The notes: a model not told the origin generated them from the sequence alone. 64,000 nt of DNA from Streptomyces sp. GESEQ-4 (GCF_017948455.1 NZ_JAFFSU010000005.1:248001-312000); one strand, 5' to 3'. Shown: positions 42,913 through 53,958, counted from the first letter of the stretch. Translations and numbers: made by a program.

Positions 42913-43400
42913 GCTGCCTCCCCCTCCACCTGCTCGCGGACCGCGGCGAGCAGTCCTGTGCTCGCTGCCTCCACCATCTCAAGACACTCCTCGAAGCCGT
43001 CCATCCCCCCGTAGTACGGATCTGGGACGTCGACGTCGTGGCCCGCGGTGGGGTCGTACGAGCGCAGCAGCCGCACCTTCGCCGCGTCCTGTTCGGTGGG
43101 TGCGAGGCGGCGCAGGGCCTTGAGGTGGCCGGTGTCGAGGGCGATGACGAGGTCGAGGCGGGAGAACCAGGAGGCCTGGAACTGGCGGGCCGTGTGCTCG
43201 CTGTCGTAGCCGTGCTCCGCGAGTACGGCTACGGTGCGCGGGTCGGCTCCGTCGCCCTCGTGCCAGCCGCCCGTGCCGGCGCTGTCGACCTCGACGAACT
43301 CGTCCAGCCCGGCCTCCGCCACGCGCGCGTGGAAGACGGACTCGGCCATCGGGGAGCGGCAGATGTTGCCGGTGCAGACGAAGCAGACGCGGTAGGGCAT
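42909..43400 (-). CDS. ptpA: Low-molecular-weight protein tyrosine phosphatase PtpA
   Basis: 163 aa. P-loop CTGNICRS (Cys-x5-Arg-Ser) at residues 9-16 of MPYRVCFVCTGNICRSPMAE, and the general-acid DPYYGG motif near residue 128. S. coelicolor PtpA, in the same neighbourhood, dephosphorylates tyrosine and affects secondary metabolism. It sits between a holin-like membrane protein gene (7 bp gap) and the lyase gene (4 bp overlap). Confidence 0.93.
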   Translation of the reverse strand: MPYRVCFVCTGNICRSPMAESVFHARVAEAGLDEFVEVDSAGTGGWHEGDGADPRTVAVLAEHGYDSEHTARQFQASWFSRLDLVIALDTGHLKALRRLAPTEQDAAKVRLLRSYDPTAGHDVDVPDPYYGGMDGFEECLEMVEAASTGLLAAVREQVEGEAA

Positions 43401-43407
43401 GCCGTAC

Positions 43408-43788
43408 TCAGTCCTTGCCGTCGGGCAGGGCCACGTGGAGTGCCCAGGACACGATCGAGATGATCAGGCCGCCCAGGACCGCGGTCCAGAAGCCTTCGAC
43501 GTGGAAGCTCAGGTCGAGCTTGTCGGCGATCCATGAGGTGAGCAGCAGCATCAGCGCGTTGACGACCAGGGTGAACAGGCCGAGCGTCAGGATGAGCAGC
43601 GGCAGGCTGAACAGCTTCACAATGGGCTTGACCAGGAAGTTCACCAGGCCGAAGACCAGGGCGACGAGGACGAGCGTCCAGATCTTCTTGCCCGTACTGT
43701 CCCCGGTGAGGGTGATCTTGTCGAGCAGCCATACGGCGACCGCCAGGGCGCCCGCGTTGGCGATCGTCTTGACTACGAAATTCTTCAT
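43408..43788 (-). CDS. Phage holin family (Phage_holin_4-type) membrane protein
   Basis: 126 aa with four hydrophobic segments: NAGALAVAVWLLDKI, IWTLVLVALVFGLVNFLVKPIVKLFSLPLLILTLGLFTLVVNALMLLLTSWI and FWTAVLGGLIISIVSWALHV. The FGLVNFLVKPIVK...LPLLILTLGLF pattern marks a chromosomal family called holin-like by homology, with no link to prophage here. Function unknown. First gene of the three-gene operon with ptpA. Confidence 0.85.
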   Translation of the reverse strand: MKNFVVKTIANAGALAVAVWLLDKITLTGDSTGKKIWTLVLVALVFGLVNFLVKPIVKLFSLPLLILTLGLFTLVVNALMLLLTSWIADKLDLSFHVEGFWTAVLGGLIISIVSWALHVALPDGKD

Positions 43789-43848
43789 GTGTCTGATCGT
43801 GGCAGACGAGATCGGTTACCAGCAGTGGGACAAAGGCGGACGAGGGCG

Positions 43849-44166
43849 ATGAAGGCATTCCGGCTGGATGAACTGGAGGCGGAGCGCGCCGCCAATGAGG
43901 GCGCCTACCTGCAGTTTCTGCGTGAGCGGAACATGTCGGTCGGCCTGTACGCGCTCGACGCGGGCGAGCATGATCCACAGAAGCCGCACAACCAGGACGA
44001 GGTCTACTTCATTGTGAGCGGCCGCGCCGCGATCACCGTCGGCCTGGAGACCACGCAGGTGGCACGTGGCAGCGTGGTGTACGTGCCGGCCGGTGTCGCC
44101 CACAAGTTCCACCACATCAGCGAGGACCTGCGGGTGCTGGTGGTGTTCTCTCCGCCCGAGAGCTGA
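43849..44166 (+). CDS. Small cupin-domain protein
   Basis: 105 aa from ATG 43849 (MKAFRLDELEAER), preceded by CGAGGGCG. Single cupin barrel: motif 1 HDPQKPHNQDEVYFIVSGRA (metal His, His and Glu) and motif 2 YVPAGVAHKFHHI. Metal-binding enzyme or sensor of unknown substrate. Divergent from the holin-like gene, 60 bp between starts. Confidence 0.88.
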   Translation: MKAFRLDELEAERAANEGAYLQFLRERNMSVGLYALDAGEHDPQKPHNQDEVYFIVSGRAAITVGLETTQVARGSVVYVPAGVAHKFHHISEDLRVLVVFSPPES

Positions 44167-44345
44167 CCTGGCACCCCGGGATTCCCTAGGGGATCGATCA
44201 GGGGAGGACAAGGGCTGCGAGGCCCCCGCTGCGCCCCCTCGCGGCCCTAGCATCGAGTGCAGGACATCAGAAGGATCCGGTACCGACAGGACCGGACATC
44301 GACGGACCCGGCACAGCGGCGGGCGGAGCAGTAAGGACAAGGGCG

Positions 44346-44558
44346 ATGCGAGAGATCTTCACGGGACTGCCGTGGTGGGTGAAGTGGATCGCGGTGCCTG
44401 TCATCGCCCTGGTCGTGTTCGGCGGGCTGATAGCCAGCGTCGTCGGCTTCGTCATCGGGCTGCTGTTCAAGCTGCTGGTCTTCGTGGCACTGGTCGGTGG
44501 ACTCATCTACGTCGTACGCAAGTTCACGTCGAGCTCGTCCTCACGCAGCGACTGGTGA
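44346..44558 (+). CDS. Small DUF5326-like membrane protein
   Basis: 70 aa, MREIFTGLPWWVKWIAVPV, with two hydrophobic helices (WIAVPVIALVVFGGLIASVVGFVIGLLF and LLVFVALVGGLIYVVRKF) and a short Ser-rich tail. I recognise it as a Streptomyces-specific membrane protein family; function unknown. Preceded by AAGGACAAGGGCG. It lies between the cupin gene and ssgR. Confidence 0.8.
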   Translation: MREIFTGLPWWVKWIAVPVIALVVFGGLIASVVGFVIGLLFKLLVFVALVGGLIYVVRKFTSSSSSRSDW

Positions 44559-44672
44559 GGACCGCGGGGAGCCGGTGAGCGGTAACAGGAATCACCGGTT
44601 CCCTCGGGCGAGGGAAGTTTTCCGGACGGGCCGACTGCGAGCGGTGGCAGACGGTTAAAGTCCGGAATTCGA

Positions 44673-44694
44673 CGCGGGGCGTACGAACCCCGCG
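44673..44694 (+). promoter_or_regulatory. Hairpin upstream of ssgR
   Basis: CGCGGGG (44673-44679) and CCCCGCG (44688-44694) with an 8-nt loop, 63 bp before the ssgR start, in the 199-bp spacer after the DUF5326-like gene. Could terminate the upstream transcript or be part of the ssgR leader. Confidence 0.45.
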
Positions 44695-44757
44695 AGCGGC
44701 GCACACCCCTCCCGTGTTCCCCCCGCACGGGCTGCCCCCTCGCATCGGGAGTAACCC

Positions 44758-45654
44758 TTGGCCACGGCTGACACCGCACCGGCAGACCCCCACGCACCCC
44801 CCACAGCCGTCCTGACCCCGGGCACCCGCCTCAGGCCCCCGGAACAGCCCGGCCCCCGGGAGCGACAGCCCCGGCAGCAGACAGCGGCTCCTGAGGAGCA
44901 GCCGCACTCCGCGACGCTCATCGGATCCGTTCAGCGCGCCATGCGCCTCCTCGAAGCGGTCGCCGAGCATCCGCATGGCGCCCCCGCCAAGCAGCTGGCC
45001 CGCGAGACCGGCTTGGCGCTGCCCACGGCCTACCACCTGCTGCGCACCCTCGTGCACGAGGGCTATCTGCGCCGTGACAAAGGGCTGTTCTTCCTCGGGG
45101 CGGCCGCTGAGCGGCTGAGCAGCAGCGGGGCCCGGCAGAAACGTCGCACCACGGTCGTCGAGACACTCGCGACCTGGCGCGACGCCATCGGCGTACCCGT
45201 GTACTACGCGATGTACCAGGACGGCGAGATCGAAGTCATGTGTGTCTCCGACACCCCGGGCAATCCGGCGGTCGAGGAGTGGGCCGACTTCCGCGAGACC
45301 GGGCATGCGCACGCCATCGGGCAGTGCCTGCTGTCGCAACTCGACGAGGACGCGCGCCGCGACCATCTCGATCGCTATCCCGTGCAGTCCATCACCCCGT
45401 ACACCGTGCGGGACGACCACACGCTGCTGCGGCGGCTGGAACGGACGCGGCGGACGCAGCCGGTGACCGAGCGGCAGGAGTACGCGCTGGGGACCGTGTG
45501 CGCGGCGATTCCGATCACCGTGGGCACCACGGCCGCGACGATGGCCATCTCGCTGCCCTCCCATCAAGCCGATCGGCTGCTGCCCGCGGTGCGGCAGTTG
45601 CAGGGTGAGATCGGGCGGCTCCTGGGCTCGCTGGCGATCTCTATCAGCATCTGA
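44758..45654 (+). CDS. ssgR: IclR family regulator SsgR
   Basis: 298 aa, TTG start at 44758 with CGGGAGT six bases upstream. An Ala/Pro-rich N-terminal 55 residues precede the winged helix (LIGSVQRAMRLLEAVAEHPHGAPAKQLARETGLALPTAYHLLRTLVHEGYLRRDKG) and an IclR effector domain (VETLATWRDAIGVPVYYAMYQDGEIEVM; AIGQCLLSQL). SsgR activates ssgA in S. coelicolor; the adjacency to ssgA here supports the same role in sporulation-specific cell division. The unusual TTG and the long N-terminal extension leave some doubt about the start. Confidence 0.9.
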   Translation: MATADTAPADPHAPPTAVLTPGTRLRPPEQPGPRERQPRQQTAAPEEQPHSATLIGSVQRAMRLLEAVAEHPHGAPAKQLARETGLALPTAYHLLRTLVHEGYLRRDKGLFFLGAAAERLSSSGARQKRRTTVVETLATWRDAIGVPVYYAMYQDGEIEVMCVSDTPGNPAVEEWADFRETGHAHAIGQCLLSQLDEDARRDHLDRYPVQSITPYTVRDDHTLLRRLERTRRTQPVTERQEYALGTVCAAIPITVGTTAATMAISLPSHQADRLLPAVRQLQGEIGRLLGSLAISISI

Positions 45655-45752
45655 AAACTCACTCCTTGTGATCTGTCGTGTACGTTCAGCAAGATGCCTT
45701 CAGTGCCGGGGGTCCATTCCCGGCCGGACGATGGCAAATGACGGGACAGGCG

Positions 45753-46190
45753 ATGCGCGAGTCCGTACAGGCAGAGGTCATGATGAGCTTTCTCGTGTCC
45801 GAGGAGCTCTCCTTCCGTATCCCGGTGGAGTTGCGCTACGAGACCGATGATCCCTATGCCGTGCGGCTGACGTTCCATCTGCCCGGTGACGCCCCCGTGA
45901 CCTGGGCGTTCGGGCGGGAGCTGCTGATCGACGGGGTGGGCCGCCCGTGCGGAGAGGGGGACGTCCGTGTCTCACCCGCCGAACACGACACGCTCGGCGA
46001 CGTCCTGATCCGGCTTCAGGTCGGGGGCGATCAGGCCGTGTTCCGTTCCTCGGCGGCACCGCTCGTGGCCTTTCTCGACCGCACCGACAAGCTGGTGCCG
46101 CTGGGCCAGGAGGGCGCCCTCGCCGACTTCGACGCCCACCTCGACGAGGCGCTGGACCGCATCCTGGCGGAGGAGCAGAGCGCGGGGTGA
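45753..46190 (+). CDS. ssgA: Sporulation and cell division protein SsgA
   Basis: Founding member of the SsgA-like proteins, specific to morphologically complex actinomycetes; it promotes septation by acting upstream of SsgB and FtsZ positioning. 145 aa from ATG 45753 (MRESVQAEVMM); the later ATGs at 45780/45783 (MSFLVSEELSFRIPVELRYE) give the shorter form described in some species. Visible SALP core: DPYAVRLTFHLPGDAPVTWAFGRELL, LIRLQVGGDQAVFRSS, FLDRTDKLVPLGQE. It is 98 bp downstream of its regulator ssgR; a terminator lies at 46302. Confidence 0.93.
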   Translation: MRESVQAEVMMSFLVSEELSFRIPVELRYETDDPYAVRLTFHLPGDAPVTWAFGRELLIDGVGRPCGEGDVRVSPAEHDTLGDVLIRLQVGGDQAVFRSSAAPLVAFLDRTDKLVPLGQEGALADFDAHLDEALDRILAEEQSAG

Positions 46191-46301
46191 AGGGTTGGGG
46201 GGCGGCGGTGATGCAACGGTTCGCCGGGGCTGTGCAGCCGTGCAGGAACGCTTTTGCGAGGCAGGCCGAGGTGAGCGATTGCGGGTTCGGATGGCGCCCG
46301 T

Positions 46302-46329
46302 GGTGAGCGGCTTCCGGTGGCCGCTCACC
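46302..46329. terminator. Bidirectional terminator between ssgA and the YibE/F gene
   Basis: Perfect 10-bp stem, GGTGAGCGGC (46302-46311) with GCCGCTCACC (46320-46329), 8-nt loop; it ends directly at the YibE/F stop codon. Confidence 0.9.
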
Positions 46330-47898
46330 TCAGCGCTTGCGGCGTCGCCCCTTCCCGCCTCGTGTCGGAGCCGCGACAGTCGCGCCGGACGGAGCGGCCT
46401 GCTCTCCTCCAGGGCGGTCGGCCGAGACCATCAGCGCCGCGAGCGCCGTGGTGACCGGCACCGACGCGACCAGACCGATCGAGCCCACCAGCGTGCGCAC
46501 GATCTCCTCCGCGACCAACTCGCTGTTGGCGACGGTGCCGACGCTGCTCTGCGCGATCGAGAAGAGCAGCAGCAGCGGCAGGGCGGCGCCCGCATAGGCG
46601 AGGACGAGCGTGTTGACCACCGATGCGATGTGGTCGCGACCGATGCGGATGCCCGCGCGGTACAGCCCGCGCCAGCCCATCGTCGGGTTGGCCTCGTGCA
46701 GCTCCCAGACCGCCGACGTCTGCGTGACCGTCACGTCGTCGAGCACACCGAGCGAACCGATGATGATGCCGGCGAGCAGCAGACCACTCATGTCGATCGA
46801 CGGATAGAGGCCGTGGATCAGACCGGTGTTGTCATCCGTGTTGCCGGTGAGCGCGGCCCAGTCGATGAACAGTGAGCCCAGGATGCCGATCAGCAACAGC
46901 GAGATGAGGGTGCCGAGCACCGCCACCGAGGTTCTCGCGGACAGGCCGTGGCACAGATACAGGGCGACCAGCATGATGGCGCTCGACCCGATCACCGCCA
47001 CGACCAGTGGGTTCGAGCCCTGCAGGATGGCGGGCAGGATGAAGAAGTTCAGCACCAGGAAGCTGATGGCCAGCGCGACCAGTGCCATGACACCCCGCAA
47101 CCGTCCGACGACCACGACGGCGAGGGCGAAGATCCCGGCAAGGACCATCATCGGAAGACGACGGTTCACATCGGTGACCGAGTACTGCAAGTCCTTGGGT
47201 GCGGAAGGCTCGTAGGCGACGACGACCTTCTGGCCCTCCTCCAGCTGCCGCGACTGGTCCGGCTGCACGATCTCGGTGAACGTACGGCCCTCGTCCTTGC
47301 CCGTGTCGACCCGGATCGTCGCCTTCTTGCAGGTGCCGTTCGCCTGCTGCTGCGCCGAGGAACCCTCCGCGGTGGAGGTGTCACCGGTGGGGGTCTCACC
47401 CGAGGCGTTGACGTCCTTGCAGCTGACCTCGACCACCTTGGTGACCGTGGCCTGTTGGGTCTGCCGGTCGAAGCCGACCCCGGTGCGCTCGTGCGGCGGC
47501 GCTCCGCCGGGCCACAGCACTGCGAGGCCTACGACCACGGCTGCGGCGAACGGGATGAGGATCGCCGCGATGATCTTACGCAGATGCTGGGAGACGGGCG
47601 CCGCGGGACCGTGACTGTGCGAGTGGCCATGCCCGTCACCGCCGCCGCCCCCGGGTCCGTGTCCGCCCCCGCCGCCATGACCGTGGCCGCCACCGGCACC
47701 CGAACTCTGGTCGGGTCCGGCATCGGAGGCGGGCCCGTGCTCATGCCAGTCGCCGGATCTGGTTCCGGCTCCAGTCTCGCGACCGCCGCCGGAAACAGGC
47801 CCGCTTCCACGGCTGTTGCCGTTCGCGGGGCCGCTTCCGGAGCCGGGGCCGCGGGGCGGCTCGGGCGGTGGGTACGGGGACTGATGTGTCGTGGTCAC
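46330..47898 (-). CDS. YibE/F family membrane protein
   Basis: 522 aa from GTG 47898 (MTTTHQSPYPPPEPP); GTG 47931 is an alternative. The first ~110 residues are low-complexity and include an unusual Gly/His-rich stretch (GHGHGGGGGHGPGG..., HGHSHSHGPAA) that could bind metal. The core has one helix, a ~150-residue extracytoplasmic domain with two cysteines (VSCKDVNA, GTCKKAT) and then about seven helices with the family motifs GSLGVLDDVTVTQTSAVWEL and GRDHIASVVNTLVLAYAGA. Transport function unknown. The basic C-terminus ends GKGRRRKR. Confidence 0.88.
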   Translation of the reverse strand: MTTTHQSPYPPPEPPRGPGSGSGPANGNSRGSGPVSGGGRETGAGTRSGDWHEHGPASDAGPDQSSGAGGGHGHGGGGGHGPGGGGGDGHGHSHSHGPAAPVSQHLRKIIAAILIPFAAAVVVGLAVLWPGGAPPHERTGVGFDRQTQQATVTKVVEVSCKDVNASGETPTGDTSTAEGSSAQQQANGTCKKATIRVDTGKDEGRTFTEIVQPDQSRQLEEGQKVVVAYEPSAPKDLQYSVTDVNRRLPMMVLAGIFALAVVVVGRLRGVMALVALAISFLVLNFFILPAILQGSNPLVVAVIGSSAIMLVALYLCHGLSARTSVAVLGTLISLLLIGILGSLFIDWAALTGNTDDNTGLIHGLYPSIDMSGLLLAGIIIGSLGVLDDVTVTQTSAVWELHEANPTMGWRGLYRAGIRIGRDHIASVVNTLVLAYAGAALPLLLLFSIAQSSVGTVANSELVAEEIVRTLVGSIGLVASVPVTTALAALMVSADRPGGEQAAPSGATVAAPTRGGKGRRRKR

Positions 47899-47978
47899 CG
47901 CCCGATCATCGCAAGAACGGCCGGGGCCCACTGTTCAGCACGCCCGAATTGACGCTAGCGTGTAGGCACCTTTGTACA

Positions 47979-49960
<1,982 letters not shown>

Positions 49961-49998
49961 CGTCGACGTCCGGAACAGGCCGTCCGCAGCCCCGTGTT

Positions 49999-50034
49999 CG
50001 GCTTGCGCTCCCCTCCGGGGGGGGGCGCAAGCCG
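49999..50034. terminator. Bidirectional terminator after thiC
   Basis: Perfect 10-bp outer stem CGGCTTGCGC (49999-50008) with GCGCAAGCCG (50025-50034), with a G/C-rich loop region including nine consecutive G. Located between convergent genes. Confidence 0.9.
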
Positions 50035-50057
50035 AGGGGCGTCATGCCGGAGCGGGC

Positions 50058-50921
50058 TTACTCCGGCTGGTGCTCCGGGCCTCCGAAATCCGGGCTGCTG
50101 TAGTCCGGGCTGCTGAAGCTCGGACGATGGCCCGGGGCGGAGCCTTCGTCGGGGCTGCTGAAGCCCGGGCGGTTGTAGCCGAGATGCGGCATGCGGCTGG
50201 GGGTCGCCTGGGGTGCCGTGCGGTGCAGTGCCGCGGCGGCGCCGGGCTCGGCCAGTGCTTCTCGCAGGAACGGCAGGATGCCGCGTTCCAGCAGGGCCTC
50301 GCGCCAGGCTTCCCTGGCCCTGTCCACCTCCCCGCCCAGCTTGCCGTAAGGGCCGGTGTCGAGCGAGGGCCTGTTGCGCAGGGCGGTGATCAGCAGTCCG
50401 ACGGCGGCGACAAGGATCGCGATCGCCGTCACGGCGCCGAACACCCATCCGGTGTTCAGCATGGTCTGGGCGAACTTCGGCACGGGGTCCAGCATCTTCA
50501 GGATGTAGCCCACGAGCAGGAAGATCGCCGCTGCGGTTCCGGCGAGGACGGGTGCCAGGACCGCGACGACGGCGACGGCGCCCGCGCCGGCGGTCTCGGC
50601 GACCTCTCCCATGGTGGCGGCGAGCCCCACCGTGTTCGCGGCCGGCTCCGTGGAACCGGATTCGCGGACGGACGACGGGGTGGACGGCGCCGGTTGGCGC
50701 AGTTCCTCGCGGACCTTCACGTAGTGCTGGTACTCGGTGGCCGCCGCCGCGGTGATGAGTGCGGAGGCGTTGAGAGCCATGGTGCGCAGCTGTTCGGGGT
50801 TGAGCCGCTGTCCGACAGCGGTCAGTTCAGGGCGGTGTGGGGCGGAGCGCAGCGCCTCATCGAGGATCCGCTCGTATTCCGGGCGGTCCTCGCTCAGCAG
50901 GTGCTGCGGAACGCTGTTCAT
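50058..50921 (-). CDS. Uncharacterised membrane protein with disordered tail
   Basis: 287 aa from ATG 50921, chosen because GGGGGA lies about six bases upstream. A helical cytoplasmic region (VPQHLLSEDRPEYERILDEALRS; LNASALITAAAATEYQHYVKVREEL) precedes two hydrophobic segments (AVAVVAVLAPVLAGTAAAIFLLVGYIL and VFGAVTAIAILVAAVGLLITAL). A basic/acidic helix (EVDRAREAWREALLERGILPFLREAL) follows, then a C-terminal tail with repeated SSPD motifs (FSSPDEG, FSSPDYSSPDF). The family is not recognised. It is convergent with thiC. Confidence 0.75.
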   Translation of the reverse strand: MNSVPQHLLSEDRPEYERILDEALRSAPHRPELTAVGQRLNPEQLRTMALNASALITAAAATEYQHYVKVREELRQPAPSTPSSVRESGSTEPAANTVGLAATMGEVAETAGAGAVAVVAVLAPVLAGTAAAIFLLVGYILKMLDPVPKFAQTMLNTGWVFGAVTAIAILVAAVGLLITALRNRPSLDTGPYGKLGGEVDRAREAWREALLERGILPFLREALAEPGAAAALHRTAPQATPSRMPHLGYNRPGFSSPDEGSAPGHRPSFSSPDYSSPDFGGPEHQPE

Positions 50922-51120
50922 GTGCATCCCCCGATGCTCCGTAGGGCTTGGGGCTCGCACGCTGACGAGCCGTATGGCAGAAACGGAGGGGAGCCTGCTA
51001 CGGATAAGCCGATGGTAGAGCGGTGACGGCACACGGTGACAGGGGGTTTCCAAAAATTGCCCCTTGGCCTGGGCCGTCTCCGGCAGTACCTCCGTGACGG
51101 GACGCCTGCCCTGTGAACGT

Positions 51121-52203
51121 TCAGATATCCAGCGGAAGTTGCTGGACCAGCAGCTTTCCGGCCATGGTCACTCCGCCGTCCATCGCGATGGCGAGCCCGT
51201 CGGCGTAGACATGCGGTCCCTCGACATGGGGACCGGTCTCGTCCTCGCCGTCCTCGGAGCCGACTTCGCCGAGGAGGTACGGAATGGGGCTGTGGCCGTG
51301 AACGATGCGGGTGCCGCCGTACGTATCGAGCAGTGAACGCACATGGTCGGCGCCGCCCTCGTCGCGGAAGGAGAAGCGCTTGGTGAACTTGCGGAAGAGA
51401 TCCCAGACTTCGTCGGCGTCATTGCGTGTGAGCGTCTCGCGGACGGTGTCGTTGACCGCCTCGATCGAGTCGCCGTAGTCGAGATAGGCGGTGGTGTCCG
51501 AGTGGACGAGCAGATGGCCGTCGACCTTTTCCATGGCGTCCAGCCGGGCCATCCACTGCAGGTGGTGGTCCTGGAGGCGGTCCATGTCGGTCTTCTGGCC
51601 GCCGTTGAGCAGCCAGGCGGCCTGGAAGGTGGCCGTGCCCGCGCCGGAGTTGACGGGAGTGTCGCCGAACCGCTTGGCGCCGATGAGGAGCAGCTCGTGG
51701 TTGCCCATGAGGGCCTTGCAGTAGCCGCCCGCCGCGGCGGCCTCGGCGGACAGCCGCATCACGAGGTCGATGACGCCGATGCCGTCCGGGCCGCGGTCGG
51801 TGAAGTCGCCGAGGAACCACAGCCTGGTGGTGCCCGCGCACCAGTTGCCCCCGATGTCGATGAGGCCCTTCTCCTGGAGGGCGGCCACCAGCTCGTCGAG
51901 ATAACCGTGGACGTCTCCGACGACGTACAGCGCACCGGGCCCGGCAGTCGAGTCCGGGGCCGGCTCGGACACGGGGTCGACGGTCACCTGCAGCGTGTCA
52001 CCCCGGTTGATCACGGGCAGGTCGCGCTGCGTGGGTGTGTAGCCGTCCGGGTGGTCCACAGGCTCCTCGACGGGGCTGACGGCCTCGCCGGGGTGCATGT
52101 CGTGGACGTACAGACCGGTCTCGTGGACATACGCGGGTACCCGGAAGTCGCGCAACGTCGCCGTCCGCTCCACCTCGGGTCCCTGACCGGCCCCCTGAGT
52201 CAT
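51121..52203 (-). CDS. Calcineurin-like metallophosphoesterase
   Basis: 360 aa from ATG 52203, with GGAGGGG upstream. The PPP/ApaH-like dimetal motifs are complete: GDVHG near residue 98, GDFTDRG (GDxxDRG) near 131, GNHE near 168, a later His in LLVHSDT and VHGHSPIP. The N-terminal ~95 residues have no recognised domain. The motif set fits serine/threonine phosphatases or diadenosine tetraphosphatase relatives; substrate unknown. No operon partner. Confidence 0.9.
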   Translation of the reverse strand: MTQGAGQGPEVERTATLRDFRVPAYVHETGLYVHDMHPGEAVSPVEEPVDHPDGYTPTQRDLPVINRGDTLQVTVDPVSEPAPDSTAGPGALYVVGDVHGYLDELVAALQEKGLIDIGGNWCAGTTRLWFLGDFTDRGPDGIGVIDLVMRLSAEAAAAGGYCKALMGNHELLLIGAKRFGDTPVNSGAGTATFQAAWLLNGGQKTDMDRLQDHHLQWMARLDAMEKVDGHLLVHSDTTAYLDYGDSIEAVNDTVRETLTRNDADEVWDLFRKFTKRFSFRDEGGADHVRSLLDTYGGTRIVHGHSPIPYLLGEVGSEDGEDETGPHVEGPHVYADGLAIAMDGGVTMAGKLLVQQLPLDI

Positions 52204-52403
52204 CGACCCCTCCACCATCGCGCCGCAGCTGCACCGCATCGGACTGCCTGGTCGCAGCGGCCCGCGGTGTCGTGGGCCCATCATAGGAATGCGGATCGCG
52301 CCATGTGATGACCCAGGGGTGGTGAATCAGCGCAAGACTCCAGTTCATCGCGGCTTTCGCCCCGATTGGGCCGGGCTTTGCCCGTTGGGCGACCGCCCTT
52401 GGC

Positions 52404-53516
52404 CTACTCCTTCTTGGGCGACCGCGGCGGGCTGACGGTCGTCCGCGGCGGCCGTCGCTGGGACGAGGTGCGCACGATCAGCTCGGTCGGTATCACCTGC
52501 TCGACCGGTTGGTCCGACTCGGCCCCCTCGATGGCGTCGATGAGGAGCTGGACCACCGCCGTGCCGATGCGGCGCGGCTTCAGGGAGAGCGTGGTGACGG
52601 GCGGCTCGGTGTTGGCGTACACGGTGGACTCGCTGCAGCAGACCAGAAGCAGGTCGTCCGGTACGCGCAACCCGTAGCGCCGGGCGGCGGCGAGCAGGTC
52701 GGTGCCGTTCGGGTCGAACAGGCCGTAGACGGCGTCGGGCCGGTCGGGGCGGGCGAGCAGCCGGTCGGCGGCGACGGCGCCCGAGCATGGGTCGTGCGCC
52801 GGGTAGGCCTCGTACACCGGATCCTGTCCGACCCGTTCGCACCAGCGCAGATACGCCGTGGTCGACAGATGGGTGTACGTGTCCGTCGACGTCCCGGTCA
52901 GCAGGCCGATGCGGCGGGCGCCGGCGTCGGCCAGGTGGTCGAGGATGCCCATGACCGCGGCCTCGTGGTCGTTGTCGACCCACGCCGTGACCGGCAGCGA
53001 CCCGGCCGGGCGGCCGTCGGAGACGACCGGTAAACCCTGCCGGACCAGCTCGCTGACGACCGGGTCCTGGTCGGACGGGTCGATCACGACCGTGCCGTCC
53101 AGGGCGACGTTCGACCACACGTCGTGGCGTGAGGTCGCGGGGAGGATCACGAGGGCGTAGCCGCGGGCGAGCGCGGCCGAGGTGGCGGCTCTGGCCATCT
53201 CGGCGAAGTACGCGAACTCGGTGAAGGTGAAAGGTTCATCCCCGTATGTCGTCACGGTCAGGCCGATCAGTCCGGACTTGCCGGTACGGAGGGTTCGGGC
53301 CGCGGCCGATGGGCGATAACCCAGTCGGTCGGCGACCTCGCGGACATGGCGTCGGGTGGCGTCCGGGAGCCGGCCCTTGCCGTTGAGGGCGTCGGAGACG
53401 GTCGTGATGGAGACTCCGGCGGCGGCGGCTACGTCTCTGATGCCTGCCCGGCCCGGCCGACTGCCTCGACGTGAGGTTTCCGCGCGGCTCACCTGGTGCT
53501 TCCCTGCTGCTGTCAT
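52404..53516 (-). CDS. LacI family transcriptional regulator
   Basis: 370 aa from ATG 53516 (MTAAGKHQVSRAETSRRG). The N-terminal HTH IRDVAAAAGVSITTVSDALNGKGRLPDATRRHVREVADRLGYRPSAAARTLRTGKSG includes the hinge helix. The effector domain is of the periplasmic-binding type (GLIGLTVTTYGDEPFTF; GTVVIDPSDQDPVV; LTGTSTDTYTHLSTT; LLLVCCSESTVYANTEPPVTTLSL). No transporter or sugar gene is adjacent, so the target is unclear. The 53517-53958 spacer that follows holds an inverted repeat that could be its operator. Confidence 0.92.
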   Translation of the reverse strand: MTAAGKHQVSRAETSRRGSRPGRAGIRDVAAAAGVSITTVSDALNGKGRLPDATRRHVREVADRLGYRPSAAARTLRTGKSGLIGLTVTTYGDEPFTFTEFAYFAEMARAATSAALARGYALVILPATSRHDVWSNVALDGTVVIDPSDQDPVVSELVRQGLPVVSDGRPAGSLPVTAWVDNDHEAAVMGILDHLADAGARRIGLLTGTSTDTYTHLSTTAYLRWCERVGQDPVYEAYPAHDPCSGAVAADRLLARPDRPDAVYGLFDPNGTDLLAAARRYGLRVPDDLLLVCCSESTVYANTEPPVTTLSLKPRRIGTAVVQLLIDAIEGAESDQPVEQVIPTELIVRTSSQRRPPRTTVSPPRSPKKE

Positions 53517-53608
53517 GGCGAGCCGATAGTAGGGCTCATGCGGTGGGGTAGTGCGGACGCATATGCACCCGTTGACAGGCACGTTTCTGCAAGGTCATAG
53601 GCTGTCAA

Positions 53609-53620
53609 TTTCCTTGGAAA
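53609..53620. promoter_or_regulatory. Inverted repeat upstream of the LacI-family gene
   Basis: TTTCC-TT-GGAAA, a perfect 5-bp dyad 92 bp upstream of the regulator start, in the relatively AT-rich 442-bp spacer 53517-53958. The rest of that spacer shows an AT-rich TAGATATAT at 53756-53764, a possible -10 element, and a hairpin near hisC. No gene is supported there. Confidence 0.4.
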
Positions 53621-53914
53621 GCAAGAGAGTTGGGCGCTTCCACGCCAGCACGTAACTTGTCGGGGTGTGCATACCTGCCAAGTAGCCGATGTTTCGAAGA
53701 GGTCTCAACTCACCTTCACGGGTGATGCGCGCCACCGCGCGAGCCACCGGCGCATAGATATATGTGTGAGCGCCCTGGAAATTCGCACACCTTCGTACAG
53801 TGATGCCCCTGATGTCAGTGGGGCAGATGGGATCAGCTCCTCCCGGCTGTACGAGGTGACCGCCGCCCCATACGCAGCGGCGCCGAATCCTCATAAGGTG
53901 AGAAGCATTGGAAG

Positions 53915-53938
53915 CCGGCGGCGGTCAAGGGCCGCCGG
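53915..53938 (+). promoter_or_regulatory. Hairpin in the hisC-like gene leader
   Basis: CCGGCGGC (53915-53922) and GCCGCCGG (53931-53938) with an 8-nt loop ending 8 bp before the AGGAGG ribosome binding site. Could modulate translation; purely structural observation. Confidence 0.45.
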
Positions 53939-53958
53939 TGGTCGCGAGGAGGACTGCG

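Noticed and set aside
43408..43788. Prophage remnant suggested by the holin-family protein
   Set aside because: No other phage gene nearby; this family is common in chromosomes and here is in an operon with ptpA.
52204..52403. tRNA or attachment site between metallophosphoesterase and LacI genes
   Set aside because: No T-loop consensus or cloverleaf found on either strand, and no direct repeat flanking the interval.
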